A stretch of 64,000 bases of DNA from Neobacillus ginsengisoli (GCF_030813055.1 NZ_JAUSTW010000005.1:330148-394147); one strand, 5' to 3'. Positions 17,393 to 26,261 are shown, counted from the first letter of the stretch. A program made the numbers and translations. The notes: generated from the sequence alone by a model not told the origin.

Positions 17393-17752
17393 TGGAAATG
17401 ACGGGAGTTGAACCCGTGTGCAAAGATATTGGCACTTATACATCTACGAGTATAGTCAGTAAAATTAGTTTTCGCCCACTTCTTTAGCCTACTGACAGGC
17501 ATTGAAGCGGCTAGTCTGGTTATACTCTTCCTTCATCCTCAGACGGTGGAATTCGGCGTAGTCCACTTAGAATGAGTCCCTTACCCTACCACATGGACGA
17601 TGGAGGGAGGAACCGCTAACGTCTGTTATTAAGCAGCGAAAGCGAAGTTGTTGTTTTGTTTGCCAGTTATAGGCTGTGACGTTTTTACGTGGCCGATCCC
17701 CACGACTCGCAATATAAGCTCAAACTATCCTTGTCGATACCAAGACATTCCC
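17393..17752 (-). ncRNA. ssrA: tmRNA (ssrA-type)
   Basis: A 360-nt transfer-messenger RNA that rescues stalled ribosomes. The tag reading frame GKQNNNFAFAA followed by two stops lies near 17625-17665 on the minus strand. The acceptor stem GGGAATG/CATTTCC keeps the G3-U alanine identity pair, and the T arm ACGGG-TTCAACT-CCCGT is intact. Three features are odd: the 3' end reads ACTT rather than ACCA, the usual GGATTCGAC D-region reads GGTATCGAC, and no smpB is adjacent. It is embedded in a tRNA operon. Either a diverged second copy or the sole ssrA; the sequence cannot say. Confidence 0.85.
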
Positions 17753-17761
17753 ATAATAGAA

Positions 17762-17852
17762 TGGCAGAGAAGAAGGGATTTGAACCCTCGCGCCGGTTGC
17801 CCGACCTACACCCTTAGCAGGGGCGCCTCTTCAGCCTCTTGAGTACTTCTCT
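17762..17852 (-). tRNA. tRNA-Ser (GCT)
   Basis: A class II tRNA of 91 nt with encoded CCA, anticodon GCT within CCTGCTAAGG and a long variable arm. The first acceptor pair is A-T (AGAGAAG/CTTCTCT) where Bacillus usually has G-C; both sides changed, so pairing is kept. It is the first gene of the RNA operon, 9 nt before tmRNA. Confidence 0.92.
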
Positions 17853-18037
17853 GTAATAAAATCCATATCTTGATGTTCCGTTAAGAACTTACAAAAGAAC
17901 TATATCATCTATCCAAATTGGAAGATAGCTGTAAATTTTGGTAGTTCAAAAGTCCTAATACTACTCCCCTTAGTTTGAGGATCAAAACAGATACCTCATT
18001 TTGTTCTACCACTTAAAACTGAAATTCAGGAAGTCTT

Positions 18038-18820
18038 TCATTTTACATCCGGTTCCTTATATGTATAGATGAATTGCTTGATTTGACTATTTAATAAAAA
18101 GGCAGCCTTTGTTGGAAGTTGGTGCTTCACATCCTGAATCCATATCAATTCATTTTGCGGTAACTTTTCATGCAATAATTTAGCATATCGATGAAAACCT
18201 TGATCTTTTTGTCCATAGATTAATAAAATGGGCTTATTTATATTTTTCAATTTATTTGTGCAATTATAGGACAAACTATACTGGTAATATTCTTCAATAT
18301 TTTGGGCATTTCCCTTTTGCTCTTCCTTTACCATTTTCCAAAATGAAGATTTGGTTGAATTCGTCCATGCTATAAACAATGCTAATGCTGAAAGGCCTTT
18401 TAATTTTGTTAAGGTAATCGCTACTCTAATTTTATTTCTTAAGACCCAATCACTTACCTCAGACATACCACTAATCAAGATTCCACCTGAAGCTCGATCC
18501 GGGTTAGACAAAAGAAATTCAAGGGCGATTGTCCCTCCCGTTGAATAGCCGCAAATAAATGCCTTTTGAATTTTTAGATGATCTAATAAATGCTTCATAT
18601 CTTCTGCAATCAAAGGGTAAGTTAAATGCTGTTTTGAAAAGGAACTTCTTCCATGCCCTCGAATATCGAAGGTAATAACCTGGAAATCCCTTGATAATTC
18701 CTTCATTTGGTTCTCAAAATTAAAATGAGTAAGTAACGGGGGATGGATAAAGAGTATAGGTGTTCCTTGACCTTGTACCGTAAAATAGATTTCACAATCA
18801 TCCGCCATAATGAAGGGCAT
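18038..18820 (-). CDS. Alpha/beta-fold hydrolase
   Basis: A roughly 260-residue cytoplasmic esterase or hydrolase of the alpha/beta fold. It shows the oxyanion segment LFIHPPLLTHFNF, FDIRGHGRSS (about residue 55) and the nucleophile elbow CGYSTGGTIAL with Ser near 95. ILLIYGQKDQGF carries the probable acid, and the His is expected in DVKHQLPTKA. I choose ATG 18820, which has GAGGTG 9 nt upstream, over the longer GTG start. It is monocistronic, behind the RNA operon promoter region. Substrate is unknown. Confidence 0.85.
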   Translation of the reverse strand: MPFIMADDCEIYFTVQGQGTPILFIHPPLLTHFNFENQMKELSRDFQVITFDIRGHGRSSFSKQHLTYPLIAEDMKHLLDHLKIQKAFICGYSTGGTIALEFLLSNPDRASGGILISGMSEVSDWVLRNKIRVAITLTKLKGLSALALFIAWTNSTKSSFWKMVKEEQKGNAQNIEEYYQYSLSYNCTNKLKNINKPILLIYGQKDQGFHRYAKLLHEKLPQNELIWIQDVKHQLPTKAAFLLNSQIKQFIYTYKEPDVK

Positions 18821-19159
18821 ATATCCGATCACCTCAGCCGTAAATGAGTTTCTAAGTTATGTTGACAACTATTTTTATGATTCCATAATTTTTCCCTTTT
18901 ATTATGAAAGATTTTAAAAATATTTAATTGGAGTTTTTCTGTTATATTTTCGGGAACATAGTTGAATCACTATGTATTAGTCAAAGATTACACCGGAAAA
19001 CTAAGAACGTAATTCTTAAAATAAACCCTTAATCTGAACGATCATTAAGATTCAAAACAAACAAATTCCGTGTTGATATGTTGAAATGATTCGGATGTTT
19101 CAGCTTAGCATTTTCCCCAAAATGTGTTATACAAATCAACTGTCAAGGAGGGATTTTTT
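18821..19159. other. Divergent promoter region, no gene seen
   Basis: A 340-bp AT-rich gap between two divergently transcribed hydrolase genes. No hairpin, repeat or ORF stands out. The promoters of both genes must lie here. Confidence 0.5.
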
Positions 19160-19864
19160 ATGCATAAGGATTTATGTATCATTATTCATGGATTCGCAGG
19201 AAACCCATGGGAAATAGAGCCATTGGCACATGCCTTAGAAAGTTTGGGCTACGAAGTAATGACCCCCTTGTTACCTGGTCACAGGAGGAATAAAGAGCGG
19301 ATGGAAAAAGCTACTGCGTTGGATTGGTTACAAATGATTGAAAAAATCGTTAAACACGCAATTGAAGAAAACAAAAAGATTCATTTGATTGGTTTTTCGA
19401 TGGGGGCAATGATCGCTTCTATTATGGCTTATCGTTATCAAATATCCACCCTGGTATTGCTTTCTCCAGCAGTATACGTGCTTACACCATACTTATTAAA
19501 AATGAAGCTCGAACAATTTTTTCGCCATACTAGAACTAAAGAGAATCGTTTATTATCCGGTCAAAGGATTCTCAAGAATCCTTCATTCATTCGTTCTACT
19601 CCTCTTTATAATCTGTTTCAATTTCAAAAAATCGTCCGAGAAGCGAAAATGATTTTCCAGCATATCTCTATACCGATTTGTATCATTCATGGTCAAAAGG
19701 ATGAGACAATAGACCCGAAAAGTTCTGAATTAATATATCGTGTTGTTTCATCAAAAGAAAAAGAGTTACATTATCTTCCGCATTCAAAGCACCACATTTG
19801 CCAGGATTGCGAAGTTGACACTGTAATTCAACTAGTTACAAAGTTTTTAGAAAAATATCATTAA
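19160..19864 (+). CDS. Alpha/beta hydrolase, Est30-like carboxylesterase
   Basis: A 234-residue serine esterase or lipase-like enzyme. It has HGFAGNPWEIEPLAHAL near the N-terminus, TPLLPGHRRNKE, the nucleophile elbow LIGFSMGAMIAS (Ser near residue 85), the acid in CIIHGQKDETID and the His in LPHSKHHICQD. This order and the short cap match the Bacillus/Geobacillus monoacylglycerol-lipase-like esterases. ATG 19160 follows AAGGAGGG; the ORF is 12 codons longer upstream but has no ribosome-binding site there. It is followed by rnpB. Substrate is inferred to be short acyl esters. Confidence 0.88.
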   Translation: MHKDLCIIIHGFAGNPWEIEPLAHALESLGYEVMTPLLPGHRRNKERMEKATALDWLQMIEKIVKHAIEENKKIHLIGFSMGAMIASIMAYRYQISTLVLLSPAVYVLTPYLLKMKLEQFFRHTRTKENRLLSGQRILKNPSFIRSTPLYNLFQFQKIVREAKMIFQHISIPICIIHGQKDETIDPKSSELIYRVVSSKEKELHYLPHSKHHICQDCEVDTVIQLVTKFLEKYH

Positions 19865-19958
19865 ACTTGATGGAAACACTGGAATTAACCTACTAAAGAT
19901 TTATCTTGTTGACCATGGTATATTATCTATTGTCGCTTTTGGACGAATGAAAATGAAC

Positions 19959-20355
19959 ATGAAATGGTGAGTAGTTGCGGTTCCTTAACAGGAGCTGAGG
20001 AAAGTCCAGGCTCGCACAGTGCTGAGATGCCTGTAGTGTTCGTGCCATCCGCAAGGGTGGGCAGTTGATGAATAGTATCGACTGACGGCGGTGAAATCAT
20101 GCTAAGTCCCTCGGGATATGCTGAGAATAACCTGAAAGTGCCACAGTGACGGAGCTTTTCTGGAAACGGAAAAGGTGGAACGGGTAAACCCCACGAGCGA
20201 GCAACCCAAATTAGGTAGGGGCATCATCCTGCGGGAAATGAACCTAATGGATGAATCGGCCATCAGTCGATAGATAGATGACTACTACTTCCAGTACAAG
20301 GCTTGCTGCCGTTTGCAGTACGGAAGAACAAAACCTGGCTTACAGCCATTTCATG
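19959..20355 (+). ncRNA. rnpB: RNase P RNA (type B)
   Basis: The catalytic RNA of RNase P, about 397 nt. CR-I GAGGAAAGTCCAGGCTCGCA, the GTGCCACAGTGACGGAG block, GAGCGAGCAACCCAAATT, and the 3' GCAGTACGGAAGAACAAAAC plus GGCTTACAG are all present. The ends pair as CATGAAATGG/CCATTTCATG (P1). The layout is the Bacillus B type. It shares the neighbourhood with the RNA operon at 17.0-17.9 kb but is on the opposite strand. Confidence 0.95.
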
Positions 20356-20445
20356 AGCTGATTTTAACGTTTAATGTATCATTTTCATTCGCAAGGTGGA
20401 GTCGCAGTAACTATCTTGGTTGTATTGCAACATATATACTTTATT

Positions 20446-20493
20446 AAAAAATAACCTTAGTCCGTTAGAATATTGGACTAAGGTTATTTTTTT
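20446..20493 (+). terminator. Rho-independent terminator of rnpB
   Basis: Hairpin AAAATAACCTTAGTCC / GGACTAAGGTTATTTT followed by TTTT on the plus strand, about 90 bp after the mature rnpB end. Confidence 0.8.
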
Positions 20494-20576
20494 GTCACTT
20501 TTTGGTAGTTCCGCCTTCTTTCTATTCGGAATTTTTTCTTGAATAATCATTATCTTTCCCCCGCTTTTTTAATTTG

Positions 20577-20764
20577 TTGGCTCTGTTAAACTTGGTTGTT
20601 GATTTCCGCTCCTGGCGCTCGCTTTCCGCGGGGAGGTCCGAGAGCCTCCTCGGCGCTTAGAGATAAGCGGGGTCTCCCGTGACCTCTCTATCCCGCAGGA
20701 GTCGAGCACCCTCCGCTCCAATCAACAGTTGTAAAAAATCAACATTCGCCTTTAACACAGCCAA
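20577..20764. repeat. MITE-like palindromic intergenic repeat (188 bp)
   Basis: Terminal inverted repeats TTGGCTCTGTTAAA and TTTAACACAGCCAA (one mismatch) enclose a GC-rich core whose ends GATTTCCGCTCC and CTCCGCTCCAATCAAC are nearly palindromic. The core is far more GC-rich than its surroundings. No ORF is present. I recall similar GC-rich dyad repeats between genes in several Bacillaceae, so it is probably a dispersed non-autonomous element. Confidence 0.65.
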
Positions 20765-20880
20765 TTTTTTAACAAATAAATAATGGGTATGGGTTATTTA
20801 AAGTATTTTAGCTTTATCAAATAACTTGTTCAACGACATATGATAAAGAACCAATAACTTAAAATGGAAAGGAGGAGATG

Positions 20881-21798
20881 ATGGTGAAAAAAGTGAAAAA
20901 AAGAAAATTACTTTGGCGATCGCTGTTGGTAGTTCCTATTCTTTTTTTACTCGCACCTCTTACAGTTGGTTTTTATCTCACTCATCCGTTCCCCGCAAGA
21001 ACCACGAAAAATCCCAATGATTACGGTATTGAATTTGAAGAATTTGAATTTCTAAGCCGAAAAGACAGAGTCAAGCTATCGGGTTGGTGGATTGCTGCCC
21101 GTTCCTCTAAAAAAAGCAATAAAGTCGTCATTACTGCCCACGGATATACGAATGAACGTTCAATGGAAGGTATAGAAGGGCTGCTGCTCGCCAAAGTTCT
21201 TTCTGACAATGGATATAATGTTCTCATGTTTGATTTTCGCAATGCTGGCAAATCGAAAGGAAGAACCACTGGAATCGGGTATTTTGAAAAACATGATTTA
21301 TATTCTGCGATTGATTATTCTATTCAGGAAAAACAACAGGAAAAGATTGCTCTTCTTGGATGGAGTATGGGAGCTTCCACTGCTATTGTTGCCGGATGCG
21401 AACATCCTTCTGTTTCCGTTGTCATTGCTGACAGCCCATTTGGTAATTTATATTCTTATTTAAGGGAAAATCTTTCTTTCTGGACCAAATTGCCCAAACT
21501 CCCTTTTACACCAATGATTATTCATTCTATGCGAAGACTCTTGAAAATTGATCTCAATGAAGTTTCACCTATTACCAAAGTTAAAAATGGTGAAGGAAAA
21601 TCCTTTTTTTTAATCCATAGCAAGAAGGATGAAGCAATTCCTTATTCTGAAAGCGAAAACATATTTCAAAGTATATCTTCAGGTCACCATAAAGAATTGT
21701 GGCTAACAGAAGATGCCGAACATATTAATTCGTATCTTTTGTATAAAGAAGAATATGAGAACCGTGTTCTTAAGTTTCTACATGAACATTTAGCATAA
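20881..21798 (+). CDS. Membrane-anchored alpha/beta hydrolase
   Basis: About 305 residues. A basic N-terminus (VKKVKKRKLLWR) and one hydrophobic span (LLVVPILFLLAPLTVGFYL) suggest anchoring, with the catalytic part outside. The hydrolase part has VITAHGYTNERS, MFDFRNAGKSKG, the nucleophile elbow LLGWSMGASTAI (Ser near 167), IHSKKDEAIPY and DAEHINSY with the His. It resembles the Bacillus YqkD/BEM46-like hydrolases. Of the two in-frame ATGs, 20881 has better spacing from AAAGGAGG. It is monocistronic. Substrate is unknown. Confidence 0.85.
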   Translation: MVKKVKKRKLLWRSLLVVPILFLLAPLTVGFYLTHPFPARTTKNPNDYGIEFEEFEFLSRKDRVKLSGWWIAARSSKKSNKVVITAHGYTNERSMEGIEGLLLAKVLSDNGYNVLMFDFRNAGKSKGRTTGIGYFEKHDLYSAIDYSIQEKQQEKIALLGWSMGASTAIVAGCEHPSVSVVIADSPFGNLYSYLRENLSFWTKLPKLPFTPMIIHSMRRLLKIDLNEVSPITKVKNGEGKSFFLIHSKKDEAIPYSESENIFQSISSGHHKELWLTEDAEHINSYLLYKEEYENRVLKFLHEHLA

Positions 21799-22093
21799 AA
21801 AACCATGGGATGCTAAAAGAAAAAACGCTAAACTCGGATAATATAGAGTAATTATTTCATTACAAAGTTATGCTTATCTTATAATTAATGCTCTATTAAA
21901 GTTTTTATCCTTTTCAATAAAGGAAGATTAATTCTGTGTTTTTCTCTTTCCACATAAAAGATTACGGATATAAGTATTTAGCAGCATTGCCGACTATTTA
22001 TAGAAGTGCTATCCTCGATAAAATATCTGGAATTAAATAAAAATGATAAGATTGCTATATCCTTGTTGTTTTTCCAATAGATAGAGGGCATCA

Positions 22094-22735
22094 GGGTCGA
22101 CTCGAGTGCCTTTGATTTCACGAACCTGTCCGAACTCACCACGGGTTCGGACTCAAGTGCCTTTGATTTCGCCAAACCTGTCCGAACTCACCACGGGTTC
22201 GGACTCAAGTGCCTTTGATTTCGCCAAACTTGTCCGAACTAACGACAGGTTCGGACTCGAGTGCCTCTGATTTCACCAAACCTGTCCGAACTCACCACTG
22301 GTTCGGACTCGAGTGCCTTTGATTTCACCAAACCTGTCCGAACTCACCACGGGTTCGGACTCGAGTACCTTTGATTTCACCAAACCTGTCCGAACTCACC
22401 ACGGGTTCGGACTCAAGTGCCTTTGATTTCGCCAAACTTGTCCGAACTCACGACAGGTTCGGACTCGAGTGCCTCTGATTTCACCAAACCTGTCCGAACT
22501 CACCACGGGTTCGGACTCAAGTGCCCTTGATTTCACCAAACCTGTCCGAACTCACCACGGGTTCGGACTCAAGTGCCCTTGATTTCACCAAACATGTCCG
22601 AACTCACCACGGGTTCGGACTCGAGTGCCTTTGATTTCACCAAACCTGCCCGAACTCACCACGGGTTCGGACTCAAGTGCCTTTGATTTCACCAAACCTG
22701 TCCGAAGACACAACAGGTTCGGACTCGATTCCCCT
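22094..22735. repeat. Tandem array 1: twelve-plus 52-bp repeats with internal dyad
   Basis: The motif TTCGGACTC recurs at exactly 52-bp steps (22146, 22198, 22250 through 22718), with a degenerate first unit near 22094. Each unit holds GTCCGAAC...GTTCGGAC, an 8-bp inverted repeat around about 9 bp (TCACCACGG), plus GTGCCTTTGATTTC. Units differ by a few bases. No unique spacers exist, so this is not CRISPR. A leader of about 30 bp (TTTTTCCAATAGAT, GGGCATCAGGGTCG) precedes it and recurs at array 2. The array lies between a hydrolase gene and the fixX terminator. Confidence 0.92.
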
Positions 22736-22737
22736 AG

Positions 22738-22768
22738 ATAAAAAAAGGACTATCCCTAAAGGTAGCCC
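22738..22768 (-). terminator. Rho-independent terminator of the fix operon
   Basis: On the minus strand GGGCTACC, a short loop and GGATAGTCC precede TTTTTTT, 19 bp past the fixX stop. Confidence 0.75.
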
Positions 22769-22786
22769 TCAACTACGAAACATGGA

Positions 22787-23083
22787 TTAACCTAACCTGA
22801 ACACAATTCCGTGACCGCCCTTTGGATACTCCCATTTAATGTTTTGATGCGGGCAGCCAATACGGCAGCTCCCACATTCATGACAGCCCTCGTAGCCAAC
22901 ATGCATTCGTATGTCTTCCCATTTATAAATCTCTGCTGGACAAAAAATCGTACAAATTTTATCAGGACATTGCGTTAAACAAATATCATTATCTTTCACA
23001 TGAAGATGAGATTTTGTATCGGCGTTGAAGCGAACAAGGTATTGCTTTTCTTCGATCGTTTGATATTTTTTTTGTTCACCCAT
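22787..23083 (-). CDS. fixX: Ferredoxin-like protein FixX
   Basis: A 98-residue 4Fe-4S ferredoxin-like protein of the FixABCX complex, carrying electrons between FixC and a quinone or ferredoxin. Cysteine groups are CLTQCPDKICTIFCP (about residues 33-47) and CHECGSCRIGCP (about 69-80). The second is a full CxxCxxCxxxCP cluster motif, as in ETF-quinone oxidoreductase. The start overlaps the fixC stop, so the two are translationally coupled. It is the last gene before the terminator. Confidence 0.92.
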   Translation of the reverse strand: MGEQKKYQTIEEKQYLVRFNADTKSHLHVKDNDICLTQCPDKICTIFCPAEIYKWEDIRMHVGYEGCHECGSCRIGCPHQNIKWEYPKGGHGIVFRLG

Positions 23084-24378
23084 TATTTCATCACCTTCCA
23101 GGCTCTATACACATCACGAGCGAGTTTCATTTTTTCTTTAGCTGATCCTAGTCCACTCCATATTTTCTTTTGTTTCTCCCATTTGGACGCTCCATCGACG
23201 GTAAACATTTGACTTGCAGCTTTATTTACCATTGGAATATATGCATCAAAATATTGCGGGAATTTATTAAAATGATGGGTAGAATCTTTATATTTTTTCA
23301 TATCCTGGCCGACAAACCCATCCATTAACCTGACACGATAATGGTCGAGCATTCCTACAGAAAAATCTCCCGCTTCCTTCGCTAAAAGAACCGTTTCCGC
23401 TGCTAACCTCCCGGAAGTCATCGCCAAGTTAGAACCCTCTCGATGGATGGCATTGACTAATTGGGAAGCATCCCCTATCACGATGACACCGTTACCGACA
23501 ATTTTCCCCATTGAATTATAGCCTCCCTCTGGGATCAGGTGGGCTAAATACTCTTGCGGCTCGCTTCCTTGAATATACGGGCGGATCATCGGATGGTTTT
23601 TCACATATTCAAGTAAGTCATATGGTTTAATTTTATGTTTAATCAACCCGGATAGCAGGGTACCCACACCAATGCTTAACGTATCTTTATTGGTATAAAG
23701 AAACCCTGTGCCTAGAATTCCTTTTGTGGCATCTCCAAATAATTCAAGGGTGCAGCCCTGATTTTCCTCCAGGTTGAAGCGGTCTTCAATTACTTTTTTA
23801 TCAAGCTTCAAAATTTCCATCGTGGCTAAGGCTACTTCATCGGGTTTATACTCTTTATGAAACCCAAGCTTTTGGGCCAAAAGTGAGTTTACACCGTCTG
23901 CTAAAACGACGACATCTGCATATATTTCGCCATCTGGACGGTCTGTTCTGACACCGACAACCTTCCCATTTTCAACAATACATTCTAATACGACGGTTTC
24001 GGTTACTAATATCGCACCTTGTTCTACCGCTTTTTCGGCAAACCACTGATCAAAATGGGCTCTTAATACAGTAAAGTTATTGTAAGGTTCCTTGCCCCAC
24101 TCCATTCCCTTATAACTAAAGGTGACCGCAGACTCTTTATCCATCATCATAAATCGTTGTTCAACGATTGGGCGCTCGAGAGGAGCTTCTTTATAAAAAT
24201 CCGGAATAATGTCCTCCATCATTTTTCGATAAAGGACACCCCCCATTACATTTTTTGAACCTGGATACTCTCCTCTTTCAAGAAGCAATACGTTTGCGCC
24301 GCCTTTTGCTAAATCATACGCACAGGAGATTCCAGCTGGACCTGCCCCGACTATAATACAATCAAACTTCTCTGGCAT
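23083..24378 (-). CDS. fixC: FAD-dependent electron-transfer oxidoreductase FixC
   Basis: A 431-residue flavoprotein of the ETF-quinone oxidoreductase family. It has the dinucleotide motif CIIVGAGPAGISCAYDLA at residues 6-23, KNVMGGVLYRKMMED, and the second FAD motif GKIVGNGVIVIGDASQLV (about residue 285) followed by REGSNLAMTSGRLAAETV. With FixX it passes the high-potential electrons from bifurcation to quinone. ATG 24378 overlaps the fixB end by 17 bp. Confidence 0.92.
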   Translation of the reverse strand: MPEKFDCIIVGAGPAGISCAYDLAKGGANVLLLERGEYPGSKNVMGGVLYRKMMEDIIPDFYKEAPLERPIVEQRFMMMDKESAVTFSYKGMEWGKEPYNNFTVLRAHFDQWFAEKAVEQGAILVTETVVLECIVENGKVVGVRTDRPDGEIYADVVVLADGVNSLLAQKLGFHKEYKPDEVALATMEILKLDKKVIEDRFNLEENQGCTLELFGDATKGILGTGFLYTNKDTLSIGVGTLLSGLIKHKIKPYDLLEYVKNHPMIRPYIQGSEPQEYLAHLIPEGGYNSMGKIVGNGVIVIGDASQLVNAIHREGSNLAMTSGRLAAETVLLAKEAGDFSVGMLDHYRVRLMDGFVGQDMKKYKDSTHHFNKFPQYFDAYIPMVNKAASQMFTVDGASKWEKQKKIWSGLGSAKEKMKLARDVYRAWKVMK

Positions 24379-25402
24379 AGCTTACGCTTACCTCCTCATT
24401 AGATAATGCCTTTTTAAACTGTTCAATGAATAAAGGCACGATCTCAAATGCATCACCAACAATTCCATAATGACAAGCCTGGAAAATAGGAGCTTCCCTG
24501 TCTTTATTAATGGCAATGATTAAACCGGAATTTTTCATCCCTACTACATGTTGAATCGCACCGGAAATTCCGATCGCAAAATAAATTTTTGGTGTTACCG
24601 TTACACCGGTTTGACCTACTTGGTGAGCATGATTGATCCAACCCGCTTCCACTACATCCCGACTAGCGCCAACTGCTCCGCCAAGAGTGTCTGCTAATTG
24701 GTGGATTAACTGAAAGCCCTCAGGACTCCCCAAGCCTTTTCCACCGGCAACAATGATGTCTGCTTCGTCGATTCGGACCTTTTTTGTGGTTTCCTTCACA
24801 ATTTCTAATACCTTTGTACGAATATCTTCTTCTTTTAAGGAAATCGTTTCTTCGATCACCTTGCCTGTTCTGCCTGCTTGCGGAGGCAGCGCTTTCATTA
24901 CTTTCGCACGTACTGTTGCCATTTGCGGCCGATATTTTTTACAAAGAATCGTAGCCATAATATTTCCCCCAAAAGCCGGGCGGCTTGCCAATAGCAGACC
25001 GGTCTCCTCTTCAACATCTAACTCGGTCGTATCTGCTGTTAATCCTGTTGGCATATCGGTGGCAACAGCACTAGCCAGGTCTTTTCCGGTTGAGGTAGCA
25101 CCGAAAAGGATAATTTCAGGTTTATATTTATTGGAACACTCAAGAAGTGCCTTCATATAGGATTCTGTTCGATAATGTTTAAAAATGGGCTGGTCATATA
25201 CATAGGCGGTATCCGCTCCGTACTCAAAAACTTTTTTTGTTAAATGTTTTATCTTTTCCCCTATTAAAACACCCGCCAATTCAGTTCCTCGTTTATCGGC
25301 CAATTTTCTCCCCGCTCCTAATAGCTCTAGTGAAACAGGAGCAATTCCCCCGTCCTTTTCTTCAATAAATACCCAAACACCCTTATAATCCTTAAAATCC
25401 AT
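24362..25402 (-). CDS. fixB: Electron transfer flavoprotein alpha subunit FixB
   Basis: About 346 residues. The N-terminal half is the ETF alpha/beta domain (VWVFIEEKDGGIAPVSLELL). The C-terminal half is the FAD-binding domain with AGGKGLGSPEGFQL, GASRDVVEAGWI, HQVGQTGVTVTPKIYFAIG and SGAIQHVVGM. The ATG at 25402 shares its A with the stop of fixA (TGATG); the ORF is one TTG codon longer upstream. Pairs with FixA as the NADH-accepting heterodimer. Confidence 0.93.
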   Translation of the reverse strand: MDFKDYKGVWVFIEEKDGGIAPVSLELLGAGRKLADKRGTELAGVLIGEKIKHLTKKVFEYGADTAYVYDQPIFKHYRTESYMKALLECSNKYKPEIILFGATSTGKDLASAVATDMPTGLTADTTELDVEEETGLLLASRPAFGGNIMATILCKKYRPQMATVRAKVMKALPPQAGRTGKVIEETISLKEEDIRTKVLEIVKETTKKVRIDEADIIVAGGKGLGSPEGFQLIHQLADTLGGAVGASRDVVEAGWINHAHQVGQTGVTVTPKIYFAIGISGAIQHVVGMKNSGLIIAINKDREAPIFQACHYGIVGDAFEIVPLFIEQFKKALSNEEVSVSYAREV

Positions 25403-26229
25403 CAATTTCCCTCCTTTACCGTAAACAATTCTTTCTTTTCAAGAATGACGGAAAGTAATTGTCCAACTTGCTCCAGTGGTTTGCCTTCCATGATCGTTCC
25501 CCCTTCTGGTGGAGGAGGGGCCCATACTTTCGAAACAATTGTTGGTGATCCTTTCAAACCAAGCTGTTTAATATCAATATCCTCCAAATCATCAACAGAC
25601 CATATGACTGGTTGATATTTTGCAGCTTTTAGCATGTTTGGAAATGGAGAATAGGGTACCTCATTGATGGTCTTTTCAACTGAAAAAAGGCACGGTAAAG
25701 TGGATTTAATCACCTCATACCCGTCTTCTAATTTCCGATGGACAATGGCATATCCCTCTTCTTTATTAATTTCTTCTACTTTATTAACCGAAGTTAGTGG
25801 TGGTATATCAAGTCTTCTTGCAATTCCAGGACCGACTTGCCCTGTATCTCCATCAATGGTCATTTTCCCACAGATGACGAGATCAACAGGATTGGTTTTC
25901 GAAATTTTTTCCAAGGCCTTCGTAAGTGCATAACTGGTTGCTAATGTATCCGCTCCTGCAAATCTCCGGTCTGTGATCAAATACCCTTCATCTGCCCCAA
26001 TTTCTATACACTTTTTAATCGCTTTAACAGCTGGTGGCGGGCCCATAGTTAAGACGGACACAGTCCCTCCATACCTTTTCTTTAGACGTACCGCCTCTTC
26101 CACCGCATGGGTATCATAAGGATTTAATATGGCAGGTGCCGTCCTCCGATCCATTGTATTTGTCTTTGGATTCATCTTAATAATTTTGGTGTCAGGTACT
26201 TGCTTAATACAGGCCACAATATGTAGCAT
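25402..26229 (-). CDS. fixA: Electron transfer flavoprotein beta subunit FixA
   Basis: 275 residues with the ETF-beta pattern: IVACIKQVPDTKIIKMNPKT at the N-terminus, NPYDTHAVEEAVRLKK, DGDTGQVGPGIARRL and CLFSVEKTINEVPYSPF. It is the first gene of fixABCX, with GAAGGAGGGG before ATG 26229. FixAB oxidises NADH and splits electrons between ferredoxin and quinone in nitrogen fixers and some others. No nif genes are in this window, so its electron acceptor here is open. Confidence 0.93.
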   Translation of the reverse strand: MLHIVACIKQVPDTKIIKMNPKTNTMDRRTAPAILNPYDTHAVEEAVRLKKRYGGTVSVLTMGPPPAVKAIKKCIEIGADEGYLITDRRFAGADTLATSYALTKALEKISKTNPVDLVICGKMTIDGDTGQVGPGIARRLDIPPLTSVNKVEEINKEEGYAIVHRKLEDGYEVIKSTLPCLFSVEKTINEVPYSPFPNMLKAAKYQPVIWSVDDLEDIDIKQLGLKGSPTIVSKVWAPPPPEGGTIMEGKPLEQVGQLLSVILEKKELFTVKEGN

Positions 26230-26261
26230 TTAATTTAACCCCTCCTTCATATTAAAAAAGC

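Noticed and set aside
17648..17842. 64-codon ORF on the plus strand
   Set aside because: It crosses the tmRNA and tRNA-Ser on the opposite strand and is a false ORF.
22094..22735. CRISPR array
   Set aside because: Units are contiguous 52-bp repeats without unique spacers, and no cas genes are near. The same holds for 48490-49010.
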